From assembly GCA_019188255.1 (NCBI GenBank), contig JAETXT010000003.1, positions 5,642,001 through 5,706,000 on the forward strand: DNA of 64,000 nt. The letters run 5' to 3'. Source of the DNA: Verticillium longisporum. Taxonomy: Eukaryota > Ascomycota > Sordariomycetes > Glomerellales > Plectosphaerellaceae. This document shows positions 42,630 to 53,894 of the stretch, one piece after another; position 1 is the first letter of the stretch, and every line of letters starts with the position of its first letter. A program made the translations under genes and the position numbers. The notes beneath the pieces were generated by a model. It was not told the origin of the DNA. It did no database searches and saw only the letters and a program-made list of their open reading frames with translations.

Positions 42630-43154
42630 AAAGAATAAGTAACATCTGCGGGGCCGGATGCACACCGAGGGGTCGTGAACGAAGGGCAAACGGAGGACTA
42701 CAACGTGGGGACCATGGCACCAGGTATGACTGCGTATCAGAAGGTGGGCTTATCGTTCTGCATGCAGAGACGGTTGTCTCTACGGCGCACGGCATGCTTC
42801 CGATGTTTGCTTGGAACCAGGAGTGATGAGTTATGAAGACAGCATAAACAGGAATGCCCACTCTACAGGGGACGGAATGCGTTTCGCTGTCCGTGTGTGG
42901 TGCAACCGTATGGGGATGTCCGTTGTTGTTGAATGTGTATAGGCTCTGCGCAGGCCTGGCTTCGGAGGAAGTTGAAATGAGCTGGAATTCTCCCCTGCTT
43001 GCTCGTACATATATACTGCCAATAGCAACCCGACAGTACCAAACACCAAACGTGCCGTCAGCACCATGGCAGGTAGGATTCGCATCCCGCCTCGCCGATC
43101 CTCATCAGTCGTTACCGTTGACCCTGTTTATGACGTGCTCTACCATCAGTGCCC
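42630..43154. other. Convergent intergenic region, calcineurin A and cyclase gene
   Basis: These 525 bp lie between two stop codons and should hold both 3' UTRs. Nothing else recognised. Confidence 0.5.
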
Positions 43155-44252
43155 TTAGAAGATGGCGAGGATATTTGGCGGACTGTGGATTGATCAGCGG
43201 TCTTCTCCTCGAAACATGGCAATGGACAAAGGCCAAACTCACCTGGCCACACCGCCGGGCACATTGCACACCTCGCTCGCGACGAAGAAGCTCCAGCGCC
43301 CCTCCTTGCGACAGTGCGCCGCCAGCGCCTCGAGGTCGAACAGCTCCCCGATGGGACACCCCCAGCCGGCGAGCAGGACCTCGTGCATGGCATAGTCGAG
43401 CTTGGTGGGCCAGCACTCGAACGAGGGCTGGTCGCCGGCGACGGCGCTGAAATTCTCCCACACCCAGCGCAGCGTGTCCTCGCCCTGGCGCAGGCCGCCG
43501 AACGTGTGCGGCAGCTGGGCCTGCAGGGCCTGCAGCTCGTGCTTGGACTTGGCGGCGTGCGCCGCCATGAAGCCGGTGCGCGTCAGGAGAATGTCGCCGA
43601 AGCGAACCTCGGTGCCCTGGGCGGCGAGGCACGCGCGCAGGTCGTCGACCGACACGTCGTCGTGGCCAAAGGCGTCGTAGTCGCGGCCCTGCGCGAGGCG
43701 CCAGGCGTGGAAGTCGACGAGCACGCCGCGGCCGACGATGCCGCGCTCCTGCCAGGCCTGGATGCCGTTGACGGTCGAGCGGGCGCCGTGCTCGTCGACG
43801 CCGTGCACCTGCTCCATCGTGACGCCGTTGTAGAAGCGCCGCGCCTGCTGGTAGCCGTAGTGCCGCAGGCCGTCCCACTGCGACGAGCTCTGCGAGTTGA
43901 ACGTCCACACGTCGCCGTTGATGAAGCGCGGCGTCTTCTGGAACATGTCCTGGTGGAAGGCGGCGCGCGAGAAAAAGGTGCCCTGCGACTGCGCGTCGAG
44001 CGGCCAGTTGAGCGACACGCGGAAGCCCGTCCTGATCTCGTCCCGCGCCGCCGCCGCCACGCGCTCGTCTGTCAGCCGGTTGAGCGTGCCGAGCTCGTCG
44101 CTCTGGCCGTAGAGACCCCAGGCTGAGAAGGGGGGGTCGTTCTCGCCGAGGGGCAGGCTCTCGAAGGGCGGGATGCCGTTCTCGTTGAGGTTGGCCATGT
44201 TTGGCGGTGTCTGCTGTGGCTGTGATGGTCGGGCGGAATCCTCCCTGTTCAT
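43155..44252 (-). CDS. Putative cyclase/kynurenine formamidase-like hydrolase (PF04199 type)
   Basis: Exons 44252-43243 and 43182-43155 give 345 residues. The fungal cyclase signature runs through LPLGENDPPFSAWGLYG, DELGTLNRLTDERVAAA, the SQWDGLRHYGYQQARRFYNG segment and GIVGRGVLVDFHAW. The C-terminus is FFVASEVCNVPGGVASPP. The final exon is 28 bases and encodes the usual PPNILAIF end. The family includes metal-dependent amidases and cyclases; the substrate here is unknown. The HxGTHxD metal motif of bacterial kynurenine formamidases is not present, with DGLRHYG at the equivalent place. A second ATG at 44198 (MANLNENG) could be the true start. Soluble, no signal peptide seen. Confidence 0.85.
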
Positions 44253-44934
44253 TCAATTGAGCAATGGCAATCGCACAGATGGAAAGTGGCAAACACGAAA
44301 TGGGCGCCGGCGAACAAGGTCTATTGAAGGTTTCGCAGCATGTTGAACAGCAGAGAGCAGCTGCCGAGTTGCCGTTCGTGGCCTTCTCCGCATGACGTTC
44401 TGCCTCGCCTGCGGTGTTCTACAAGGCGCTCGTGGAACTAGCTGTTTCTCCCCCCCCTCCTTCTGCTCCTCCCGTCTCAATCCCCACAATCGGCCACGCG
44501 ACGTCGGCAATTCGGGGTATTGATGCAGTGTTGACATGAAGCTCTGGCGTGTGGATCGCAGCACACTGGGGGAGATCCGACGGATAAGGGCAGAGGAGGT
44601 TTCGCGACGCGCAGCTCCTTTGTACGCTTTATCCGACGGAGCCCCCCCTCGACCCGACCGGATTTGCGAGTGACTGGCGATTCGCTGCGCTGCGCTGAAC
44701 TCAATTGATAGGCGGCACCGAATGCAGCCTTGCAAATCGCTAACAGCCGCTGCCTCGTGCTCTCGTTGCCGTTGCATCCAGACCTTCGGTATAACTATGG
44801 TCGAATTGTATGAGGAACGATTCACGAGCTGCTCGAAAATATGCTGCAGACTCTCCATCGTGGCGTGCAACAGAGGCCCCCACTGCACTCGAAGAACAAT
44901 GTCGTGTTCTCTCGACAGTAAGTCTGGCGACAGC
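44253..44934. other. Intergenic region upstream of the cyclase gene
   Basis: These 682 bp lie between two minus-strand genes and hold the cyclase promoter and the PAC3-like 3' UTR. Minus-strand open frames here show no known domain. Confidence 0.5.
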
Positions 44935-45447
44935 TCACAGCACCTCCTTGATGAGGTCCATCGTGTCGAAGAAGGCCTCTCGCGCCGTGTCGACCTTCAG
45001 CAGGCCGAGGCCCAGCACCAAGGTGCGACGGTCCTCGGAATCTCGCAGACTGATGAGTCGCGCAATCTGGGCGGCGTAGAACTGGCCCAGCGTCTCCCCC
45101 TCGTCGCCGCCGCCGCCGAGGAGCGTCGTGGCCGTGGGGTGCGTGGAGGGCAGCATCCCCCTGCTGCTCGCTGACAGGTTCATGTCGACCATGTCTGCTG
45201 GCGAGGGCAGGATGGGAACGTGGACCTAGCATTTGTGAGTCCTTGACTTTCTCTTCACATGCGTAAAAGGACGGCTGGCAGGAAGACGCACCCACTGGGA
45301 CAGCCTTCCCTCTTGAGACATGGTGACCATGATGCGGTCGGAGAACCAGACCGAGTTGGCCTCTGTTGCGACGCCATTGATAGTGCCGAGGGCCTGCCTC
45401 GTCTTCGCAGGGAAGCTTTGTTCCCTAGCCTCTTCGTTGGTATCCAT
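44935..45447 (-). CDS. Proteasome assembly chaperone 3-like protein
   Basis: Exons 45447-45292 and 45225-44935 give 148 residues. The first part, VATEANSVWFSDRIMVTMSQEGRLSQW, and the end, RRTLVLGLGLLKVDTAREAF followed by FDTMDLIKEVL, match the PAC3/Pba3 (Poc3/Dmp2) fold. An insert rich in Gly and Ser lies between them. Pba3 with Pba4 helps alpha-subunits assemble into the 20S ring. Identification rests on the short motifs and on size, so it is less secure than most calls here. It diverges from DHR1 with 479 bp between starts. Confidence 0.72.
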
Positions 45448-45926
45448 GGCGGCGTTTGAGGGATGGTGAGCTTGTTGGATTCGGGTATATGGCAGCAGAC
45501 GACACTATTCAGTGAGAGCTGCTGCCTGTGCTGGAGCTGTCGGTGGGGGCTTCGTAGTGACTGTGGCCCCGCCATCTTGATTAGGCCGCGCTAGTCTTGT
45601 TCGGACGGATAAGAGGGCGGTCATGCCTGGCAGAATGTTTCTCGCCCAAAAAATTCCAGATGCTACTGCTTCACCAGGCTGCTTGCTGATGGATGGTGTT
45701 TAATGACCAAGCAGCTCAAAAGATACCAAACGGCATGCGCGGCGCTGCCTTTCTCCAAGGACCATTGATTGAAGCGGCATCGAATTAGAAAAAAAGAGCA
45801 GCAGGATCTACACCACTGAGCATCCTCACCTCCTCTCAATCACGCCTAGACTGGCTCTCACCTCGAACCGAGCCAGCTCATCTCACACCCCCATCCATCA
45901 CCACATACCACCCACAAAAAGCCAAC
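45448..45926. promoter_or_regulatory. Divergent PAC3-like / DHR1 promoter region
   Basis: These 479 bp lie between opposite start codons. The part just upstream of DHR1 is CA- and CT-rich. No repeats seen. Confidence 0.55.
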
Positions 45927-48900
45927 ATGGCCAAGTTTGTCCCGCGGCAGCGCAAGCACAAGGTGCTGGCCCGCGAAAAGGCCAAGGAGAATGCCGCCAC
46001 CCCGCTCGACGCCGACACCAATGCCGAGCAGATCGACCCCGAGGAGAGGCGGCTCATGCGCGAGAAGAAGGAGCGCATGAAGAAGGAGCTGCAGGGCGAC
46101 GTCAAGGTCAGCGGCAAAAAGGCCAAGCGTCTCGACAAGTACATCGAGAACAAGCTGCGCAAGGACGAGAACCGCGAGATCCTCGCCAAGCTGGCGCAGA
46201 GCAAGATTGACACGAACCTGTTCACCAGCTCCAAGACCATCGGCCAGGGCAAGGAGACGAAGAGGCAGGCCATCAGCCGTGCCATGAGGGAGCGGAAGGC
46301 CGGTGTCGAAGTGGACGAGGACGGCGACGAGATTTTGTTCGAGAGGCCGCGGCAGCAGGACTCTTCGTCTGATGAGGAGAGTGAGGATGATAAGCCGGCA
46401 ACAGCGCCAGCACCGATACCGGCTCAAAAGCCCGCTTCAACGCCCACCGAGGCTCCCACAACAACCAGTGCGCCCCAACCTTCTGCGGCAGCTGCCGGCT
46501 CTGGTCTGAAGAGGCCACTCGATCTGGACGAAGCAGGCAGGCCGGTGCTGCGCAAGCGTCAACGGCGCGGAGGTGTCGAGTCCAAGTTCACCATTGCCGA
46601 GCCGGCAAAGGGCGACCTGGAGGAGGAATGGAGCGGTTTCAGCTCCGAAGACGAAGGCGCGGGAGGTGCCAAGCTTGGCTCTGCCGACACCGAAGAGGAT
46701 GCTTCCGAGTCTGGATCCGGGGACGACTCTGATGAAGATGACGACGAAGAAGACGACGAGAGCGCCTCCGATGAGGACGACAGCGACAGCGACAGCGACA
46801 GCGATGACAGCAGCTCAGAGGCGAAACCCTCGACTTTCAAGGCATGGGCGACGGCACAGAGGAACGAGGCTCTAGGCTTCAAGCCGGCGAGCGAGTCGAC
46901 GCAAATACTCGACGTTCCCCGGCCAGACAATTTTACCTCACGCGCTGCCGAGCAAGAGCCGCTGCCAGAGGAGCTTCAGCCCTCGGTCAACCTCGCCCGC
47001 AAGGCCTTTGGCGTGACCGTGACAAGAACGCCCGAGATTCAGGAAGCTCGTCTCAAACTCCCCGTCGTGGGTGAGGAGCAGAGGATTATGGAGGCCATTC
47101 ACAACCACGACATCATCGTCGTGTGCGGTTCCACCGGTTCCGGAAAGACGACACAAGTACCTCAATTTCTCTACGAAGCAGGCTACGGCTCGCCCGACTC
47201 CCCGACGTCGGGCATGATTGGTGTGACGCAGCCGCGTCGAGTAGCCGCTGTTAGTATGTCAAAACGTGTGGCCGAGGAGATGGGCGATCACTCTGAGCGC
47301 GTCGCCTACCAGATTCGCTTCGAGGGTACGACGAGCGCCAAGACGGCCATCAAGTTCATGACGGATGGTGTGTTGCTCCGAGAGATTGCGCAGGACTTCG
47401 CGTTGAAGAAGTACTCAGCCATCATCATCGATGAGGCGCACGAAAGGAGCGTCAACACGGACATCCTGATCGGCATGCTCAGTCGCATCAACAACGTCCG
47501 CCAGGAGGACCAGAATGGTTCATCGCCACTGAAGCCTCTCAAGATCATCGTCATGTCAGCTACCCTCAGGGTCGAGGACATGACGCAAAACACCCAGCTA
47601 TTCGCAACGCCGCCGCCGGTCGTCGAGGTCGAGGGTAGACAGCACCCTGTAACAATCCACTTCGCCCGTAGGACACGACCCGACTACGTTGATGAGCTGT
47701 ACAACAAGATCAGCCGGGGTCACAAGAAGCTGCCTCCTGGAGGTTTCCTCGTGTTCTTGACCGGCCAGAATGAGATCGTGCAGCTCAGCAAGAGGTTGGA
47801 GGCAGCTTTTGGTGGTCTGACCTCGGCGAGCGGACCCAAGGTGCAGATCTCCGCGAGCGAGGCGCCGATGGAGGTTGAGGACATTGAATTCGGTGACGTT
47901 GACGACTTTGACGCTGGAGAGATTGACGATGAGATTTCAGAAGGCGAGGGCGACGAGGACGAAGACGAAGAGTTCAAAATTGAGGAAGAGGGTGAGACGG
48001 GCCCCTTGAAGATGCAGGTGCTGCCACTCTACTCTCTCCTGCCAACGCGCGAACAGATGCGTGTCTTTAAGGAGCCGCCAGAGGGCACGCGACAGGTCAT
48101 TCTCGCAACCAACGTTGCCGAGACGAGTCTTACGATCCCCGGAACGAGATACGTCTTCGATTGTGGCCGCTCCAAGGAACGCCAATACGACGAGGTCAGC
48201 GGTGTCCAGACGTACGCCATCGGATGGGTCAGCAAAGCCAGCGCAAACCAGCGATCCGGTCGTGCTGGTCGTACGGGCCCCGGTCACTGCTACCGCCTGT
48301 ACTCGTCGGCAGTGTATGAGAGGGATTTGCCTCAGTTCTCTGAGCCTGAGCTCTTGCGCATGCCCATTGATGGCGTCGTGCTGCAGCTCAAGTCCATGAA
48401 CCTCTCCAACGTAGTCAACTTTCCCTTCCCGACGCCCCCTGACCGAGCAAGCCTCCGCAAGGCAGAGAGGCTCCTCCACTACCTGTCAGCCATCTCGGCT
48501 GAGGGCCAGGTGACGCGCATCGGCTCGACCATGTCCATCTTTCCGCTGTCGCCGCGCTTCGCTCGCATCCTCCTCGTCGGCCACCAGCACGACTGTCTCC
48601 AGTACACCATCGCGCTTGTGGCAGCGCTGTCGGCGGGCGAGGTCTTCATCCCCGAGAACCAGGCGATCCCCTCACTCGAGGCAACAGAAGACCACGCGCT
48701 GCGCACCAACGCCGTTGTCGCGGCCGAGGACCGCCAGGCCACGATCCGGCGCGCGTTCAACGGCGTGCAGCGAAACTTTTGCTCGCTCGACGACAAGTCG
48801 GACGCCATCAAGCTGCTGCAGGTCGTCGGCGAGTACGCGCACGAGCCGACCGAGGCGTGGTGCGAGAGCCACTTTGTGCGGTACAAGGTGCTCAAGGAGA

Positions 48901-49529
48901 TCCAGCAGCTGCGCCAGCAGATTGTCGAGCTGCTGCGCACCAACGTGCCGTCGTTCCAGAACCTGCTGTTCCAGGACCGCCTCGACCGCCCCACGGACAG
49001 GCAGGTGGCCTACCTCAAGCAGATGGTGGCCGCCGGCTTCATCGACCAGGTGGCCATCCGCGCCGACAAGTCGCCCACGCCGCCGGAGAACGTGCGCAAG
49101 CCCCGCCGCGCCATCGACGTGCCGTTCCTGCCGCTCGTGCCGCTCGGCGTCGGCGCTGACGTTGACAAGTTTGTCTACCTCCACCCTTCGTCGCCCCTGG
49201 CGCATATGAGCCCCCAGGAGCTGCCCGAGTACGTCGTCTACGCGTACCTGCAGCGCGCGACGCAGGGGGTCGACCCGACCAAGACACCCAAGACGAGGAT
49301 GCATGCCCTTACGGATGTTACGGGCGGCCAGCTCGCCGGGCTGGCCAAGGGCACGCCGCTGCTGACGTACGGCAAGCCAGTCAAGGAGGTCAGGGCCACG
49401 GCCACGGAGAGGGAGGTCTGGGTCGTACCATACCTCAGGGCTGAGGGTATCGGGGGCAGCGGCTGGCCTCTGCCGATGAAGAAGGTGATCGAGAAGAGGG
49501 AGGTTGGCAAGGGCTGGGTGGTGCAGTAG
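45927..49529 (+). CDS. ECM16: DEAH-box RNA helicase DHR1 (Ecm16/DHX37)
   Basis: A single exon of 1200 residues without breaks. A basic N-terminus (KFVPRQRKHKVLAREKAKEN) is followed by acidic repeats near residues 235-300, encoded in part by a GACAGC hexamer array at about 46779-46806. Helicase motifs follow in order: GSTGSGKTTQ (about 400), IDEAHERSVNTD (about 502), SATLRVED, NVAETSLTIPG and QRSGRAGRTGPG. The helicase-associated winged-helix/ratchet and OB-fold domains run to the C-terminus. DHR1 unwinds U3 snoRNA from pre-18S rRNA in the 90S particle, the same step that RRP36 at 19.2 kb serves. The N-terminal EKAKENA segment is that of DHR1, not of the spliceosomal DEAH helicases. Confidence 0.95.
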   Translation: MAKFVPRQRKHKVLAREKAKENAATPLDADTNAEQIDPEERRLMREKKERMKKELQGDVKVSGKKAKRLDKYIENKLRKDENREILAKLAQSKIDTNLFTSSKTIGQGKETKRQAISRAMRERKAGVEVDEDGDEILFERPRQQDSSSDEESEDDKPATAPAPIPAQKPASTPTEAPTTTSAPQPSAAAAGSGLKRPLDLDEAGRPVLRKRQRRGGVESKFTIAEPAKGDLEEEWSGFSSEDEGAGGAKLGSADTEEDASESGSGDDSDEDDDEEDDESASDEDDSDSDSDSDDSSSEAKPSTFKAWATAQRNEALGFKPASESTQILDVPRPDNFTSRAAEQEPLPEELQPSVNLARKAFGVTVTRTPEIQEARLKLPVVGEEQRIMEAIHNHDIIVVCGSTGSGKTTQVPQFLYEAGYGSPDSPTSGMIGVTQPRRVAAVSMSKRVAEEMGDHSERVAYQIRFEGTTSAKTAIKFMTDGVLLREIAQDFALKKYSAIIIDEAHERSVNTDILIGMLSRINNVRQEDQNGSSPLKPLKIIVMSATLRVEDMTQNTQLFATPPPVVEVEGRQHPVTIHFARRTRPDYVDELYNKISRGHKKLPPGGFLVFLTGQNEIVQLSKRLEAAFGGLTSASGPKVQISASEAPMEVEDIEFGDVDDFDAGEIDDEISEGEGDEDEDEEFKIEEEGETGPLKMQVLPLYSLLPTREQMRVFKEPPEGTRQVILATNVAETSLTIPGTRYVFDCGRSKERQYDEVSGVQTYAIGWVSKASANQRSGRAGRTGPGHCYRLYSSAVYERDLPQFSEPELLRMPIDGVVLQLKSMNLSNVVNFPFPTPPDRASLRKAERLLHYLSAISAEGQVTRIGSTMSIFPLSPRFARILLVGHQHDCLQYTIALVAALSAGEVFIPENQAIPSLEATEDHALRTNAVVAAEDRQATIRRAFNGVQRNFCSLDDKSDAIKLLQVVGEYAHEPTEAWCESHFVRYKVLKEIQQLRQQIVELLRTNVPSFQNLLFQDRLDRPTDRQVAYLKQMVAAGFIDQVAIRADKSPTPPENVRKPRRAIDVPFLPLVPLGVGADVDKFVYLHPSSPLAHMSPQELPEYVVYAYLQRATQGVDPTKTPKTRMHALTDVTGGQLAGLAKGTPLLTYGKPVKEVRATATEREVWVVPYLRAEGIGGSGWPLPMKKVIEKREVGKGWVVQ

Positions 49530-50185
49530 GGTGTGATGCATATGGTTGCGTTGCGGCTAGGTTGGTTACATTTCCGTCATCTAAGCGGGCTGTTACAGGC
49601 GAATTATGTCTATAAACTCGGTGCTATCTGGAGTCTCCATAGATTGGCTTCTTCACAATCGTGTGGAATATGATCATCATGAACTGAAGGGGAGTTGTCT
49701 AGCAGTATTGAGCTGTGAAAACAACGTCATGTCAGCTACCCCTTCTCGTTAATGACAGTGGATGAACTCGCTTACAGCAACCGACAAAAAGAGGTATCTT
49801 CTGCAAGACAGACCTAGTATTGTAGCATCCTTCGGGACTCCTCAGATGTTACGGCGTTCGAGAATCCCTTCATTGAGTTCCATAGACATAAAGTGTTATA
49901 AGTCAGAATATTGCCTCAACCCACTCAGCAACGCCTCATCTCACCCAAGTCAAGATCATGTCATTTTACCTAGACGTGAGGCTTTGTCACGGATGCTGGG
50001 TAGAGATCCAGGTCGACTACGTCACCAATTAAGCCGTTCCAGGCACTGAGCGGCCAGTCGTCATCTCCTTTGACAAGGAGGGTCAAGTTGCTCGCCTATG
50101 GAAAAGTGTTTTCCGAGACTGATTATTTCTTGGCATCTTAAGTTGGTGAATGTACCTGGTGCTGGAAATCTTGACGGTAATCCTC
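49530..50185. other. Convergent intergenic region, DHR1 and STAND gene
   Basis: These 656 bp lie between two stop codons. No gene, repeat or RNA was recognised. Confidence 0.5.
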
Positions 50186-53100
50186 TCAGTAATTCCGGAA
50201 ATATAGACGTTGGCGCGTATTGAAATCCCATGAAGATCCAGCACCTACTGAAATTTTCACGAGAGCAAAGCGGAATTCATTTGCTCCAGACTGTATCATC
50301 CCCTCGATCCAACCCGCGTATTCTGTTTTGAAGTCTGTCGACGGAGCCACCCACGATCCCAACTTCTTTGCCATGCCCCCGGCATTCCACCCCTTTCGCC
50401 GAAGAATCTCACGCAAGAGCACGTCCATATTGGGAGGCTTGCACATGATGATGAGCTCTTCCAGTGACATTGATGCTCGGCCTAGGCATATATCATCTGG
50501 GCTTGGGAACACATGCCACCTTGTGTATAGCTCGCATCCGAATCGAACGTCAAGTTCGGGTTGCATGGACATGACCTTCTCCAGCACAAGAAACAATTCT
50601 TCAGGCGAAGGATCCTCTTTTGCACCAAGCATGAGCTGTGTTTTCGCCGTCATGCTCTCAGTTACAAGCACGCAGAGAAACGCCACCCAACCTGGGATGT
50701 TGGCATCTTGTAGACCAAATTCAGACGCGAGACGCACGCCGCCAGCGAAGGAAGCCCCGGCTCCTAAAAGACGTTCGATGAAGGAAGCTCGGCTGCCTCC
50801 GCCGATACAGGCTGAGAAGAGCAGACATAAATCCTCTTCACCCTGTTGGCCACTGGGCCCTTTCCCGACCCAGTCTATGACGTACTGCGATTCGGTGTGA
50901 AATGCGAGAAAATGTACAAACGAGAACATTCGACCTGGGACTGGCTCCTCGTTCCTATCACTTCGGAGGCCGTAGCAAATGGGAAGGCCATACTTTTGTT
51001 GGATGTTGTCAACCAAGGCGTGATACTCTCTCAATACCTTTGTAGAAGGCGCCCCCCAGATGTTTTCGACAAAAAGTTCATGACGTCTCTCAAAAAAGTT
51101 ATTCACGATAGAGGTATGATGATAAAACTTTGAGAGGGCAAGTTGGAGTCGCTGCCCATCGGCTTTTATGTCAAGGCAATCCTGCAGACGGTGTTTCATC
51201 ACAGACTCGATATCTGGTTGCCGAAGGAAATCTAAAACCGATCGATGGAAGAAATCAACGTCGTCACTGCCTTCTGAAATCTCGAGCAGGCCCTTGCTCA
51301 GTATTCTCAGCTGAGCAGCAAGGGAAGACTTGCGCTCAAGCAATTCTTCAATTGGCAACTCATGAATCGGCCCCTCGTATGGGAATCCCGGGTCCGCAAG
51401 ATCGTCAAGCCATGAGTACAGCAGAAAGTGCCCGCGACCCTGTTCGCTGGCGAACAAGAGCAATCTGTGTGATCTCTCCCGGTGAGATGGATCAATGCTG
51501 TCAAACATCTGTCCGAAGAGTGCATCGAGATCTTTTGGGGCCCGTTCAACTTTGTCCATGAGCGCTCTGTGGCTTGAGCGATGCAGGATGCCTTCCGTTA
51601 CTGAACGGACAACCAACCGTGCCCACAGGAACACACCATCGGCACGAAGCCATATTTTTATTGCAATTTCTTGCAAGACGTCCGAACTTAAGTGAGTGGC
51701 TGGCTGCTCAGCGAGCATCCCTCTGACGAAGCGTTGAATGTCAAGCTTCGTTGCGTCGGCAAGGTTGATTCTCATCTTACTGTCGAATACGTCGAAGAAC
51801 TCCTGGGAGGGTCGACTACTTACACAAATCTTGACGTCAGATGAATTGCCCCACGCTCGGAGTTGCTGCGCCAACTCCGAGTGGTCACAACTGTCGCCCT
51901 CAAACTCGTCCAGGCCGTCGATGAAGAAGCAGAAACGATGGGTCCTTGCTCCAGATTGTCGTTCAATCAGATTCTTTAATGTAAGACGCAGTTCCAAAAG
52001 TCGAAAAGCCCACGCTGTTTCCTGGAAGTTTGCAGCGTCGGCTACCACCCAAAACTCCGGGAAGACGGTTCTCGAAAGCTCTGGACATTGACTTAAAACT
52101 TCGAAGAGCAGTGACCGATACAATCCCTCGAGGGAGTGTTGCGAGACATGTCCAGCGCGCCAGAAGAAGAAGCGGCCAAAGACGAGCTTCCTATCGGCAG
52201 CCCAGACGTTGAGTTCGTCCCTCAAAGCTTGGTCCTGACAGGTACGCTTCATCAAGGTTGACTTGCCGGAGCCGGCCTTCCCAGAGATGTGGAATACTCC
52301 ATTCTCTAGTCGAAGCCATGTCTTGAATTTTCCCCGAAGCCTTCGTCTAACCTCAAGGTATGACGCATGAACATCACTAGTAGAGGAGGAAGTGCTCATA
52401 CTGTCATTGGCATCTTCGTTATCTCCACTGTCAAACATGTCTTCGACGTGATCGGGGCCCTCGGTATTGTCATCGTTGATGTCGGCTTCGTTGTTTGCCG
52501 CAGCGGTGTGACTCGGGCTCTTGGTATCGTCTCCATTGTTATAATTGCTCCCACTGGTGAAAACTTCAGTTCTACAGCTGTAATAGGAGCCATTACTCTC
52601 TTCATCGCTCTCTTCCTCGTGGAGAAGCCAGGCGAAGGTGTTAAATTCTGCGCCCCTGACGTCATCTTCGCGGGCATACAGGCTCTCGAAATACAGACGG
52701 TTCAGCACATGCAAGTCCGCCGGCGTCCTCGCAGTAATGGCCTTAAGAGTTTGGACGATCAAAGAGAGTTCGGTGCGGAGTACATCCAAAGCACCGTGGG
52801 AAGGGTTCATGTCAGGCGACGTATGAAGTGCATGGCCAGCCTCGTCCATGACCTTTTTTTCTAGGTTCTCGATCGCCTGACGAACATTGCCAAGCTGGGT
52901 GATCGTCTGAGCAAAGTGATCCGTGTTCCCTTTATGCAGTTCGCTCAGCTGCTTCTTGACTGAGGTCTGATTGTCACTAATAAGTCTGTCAGCAAACGTG
53001 GTGAGCGTTCAAGCGGGAGTGGACTGACTCACTTGAGGATGATGCTGATGCGCAGAAGGAGCTGCATGCGATATGTGGCCAATTGGTTTTCAAGCGCTGC

Positions 53101-53460
53101 CACTTTGTCCGACTTGCGCATGCTCTTCCATGCCGCTTCGAGGCTGCGCCATGCTTTATTCCCTTCTCGCCTCTTCAACTTCTCGAGTATGTCTGTGAGT
53201 TCCTTGGAGACCCCATGGCAGTCAAGGGCCAGTTTGTTAAGCTCCCGCGTGTGCGGTCCATCATCCGCAGGAGTAGCGGGCGTTGAGATCGTCTCGGTGA
53301 TCTTCTTCAGATCGTCGACAATGCTGCTGATCCGGACGTTGTCATCCGTGGCCCCAGCAGCTGACTTGTAGAGATCGACAGAGCCCTGTATCAACTTGTA
53401 GGAGAAGTCGATGAAGGTGATCAGAGAGGAGGCGAACCCGGCGGCCGACACGGGGTCCAT
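50186..53460 (-). CDS. STAND/NACHT NTPase, fungal NLR-like protein
   Basis: Exons 53460-53033 and 52976-50186 give 1072 residues in frame. Residues 1-185 start MDPVSAAGFASSLITFIDFS and are helical. They fit the N-terminal domain common in fungal STAND proteins. An Asp/Glu/Asn/Ser-rich linker covers about 260-340. The NACHT NTPase has Walker A GKAGSGKST near 375, Walker B FFIDGLDEF near 490 and a sensor-like ICVSSRPSQEFFDVF. A helical region with GVFLWARLVVRSVTEGIL follows, as in many fungal NACHT proteins. The last 350 residues show no WD, ankyrin or TPR repeats. Such proteins are inferred to act in non-self recognition or programmed cell death; here that is only inference. No signs of decay. 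Confidence 0.9.
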
Positions 53461-53894
53461 AATGCCACAAACTTGGGATGACAGAGATCTTTTTGCGCAA
53501 GGCTGCGAGCGGTTAAAAGTGGGAAAATGATTGTTTCAGTCAGGCAGAAACTGGGAGACACATGGCCGTATTTAAAGGCCGCAGCCTGATCGTGTAGAGG
53601 GAGCCAATGCATGTGCGCGGACCGACCAACCAGCCTGTCAGGCGCTGACAAGAGAGATAAGTGTCACGAGCACTGCCCCTCAGCCGAGTTTAGGCGTAGT
53701 ACGTATGTGAGTCGTCATCTGCGCAGTGTGCAGATGCAGGGTGCAGCAGCGGAGGACTTTGCAGTCAACGACTGGCTTGAGTAAACATGTGCTTGTCATA
53801 TGTACCTACTAATAGTAATGTATGATACAAAGACGGGGGTATCATCGAAAGCAAAAAGTCACGACCATATCTAGAACCAACCGTCCGTTCACTC
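53461..53894. promoter_or_regulatory. Upstream region of the STAND gene
   Basis: These 434 bp lie between the STAND start and the far end of MED6, both minus strand. They hold the STAND promoter and the MED6 3' UTR. No recognised motif. Confidence 0.5.

Noticed and set aside
43314..44126. Long plus-strand open frame across the cyclase gene
   Set aside because: It is the antisense shadow of a GC-rich coding exon, and the minus-strand reading has clear family motifs.
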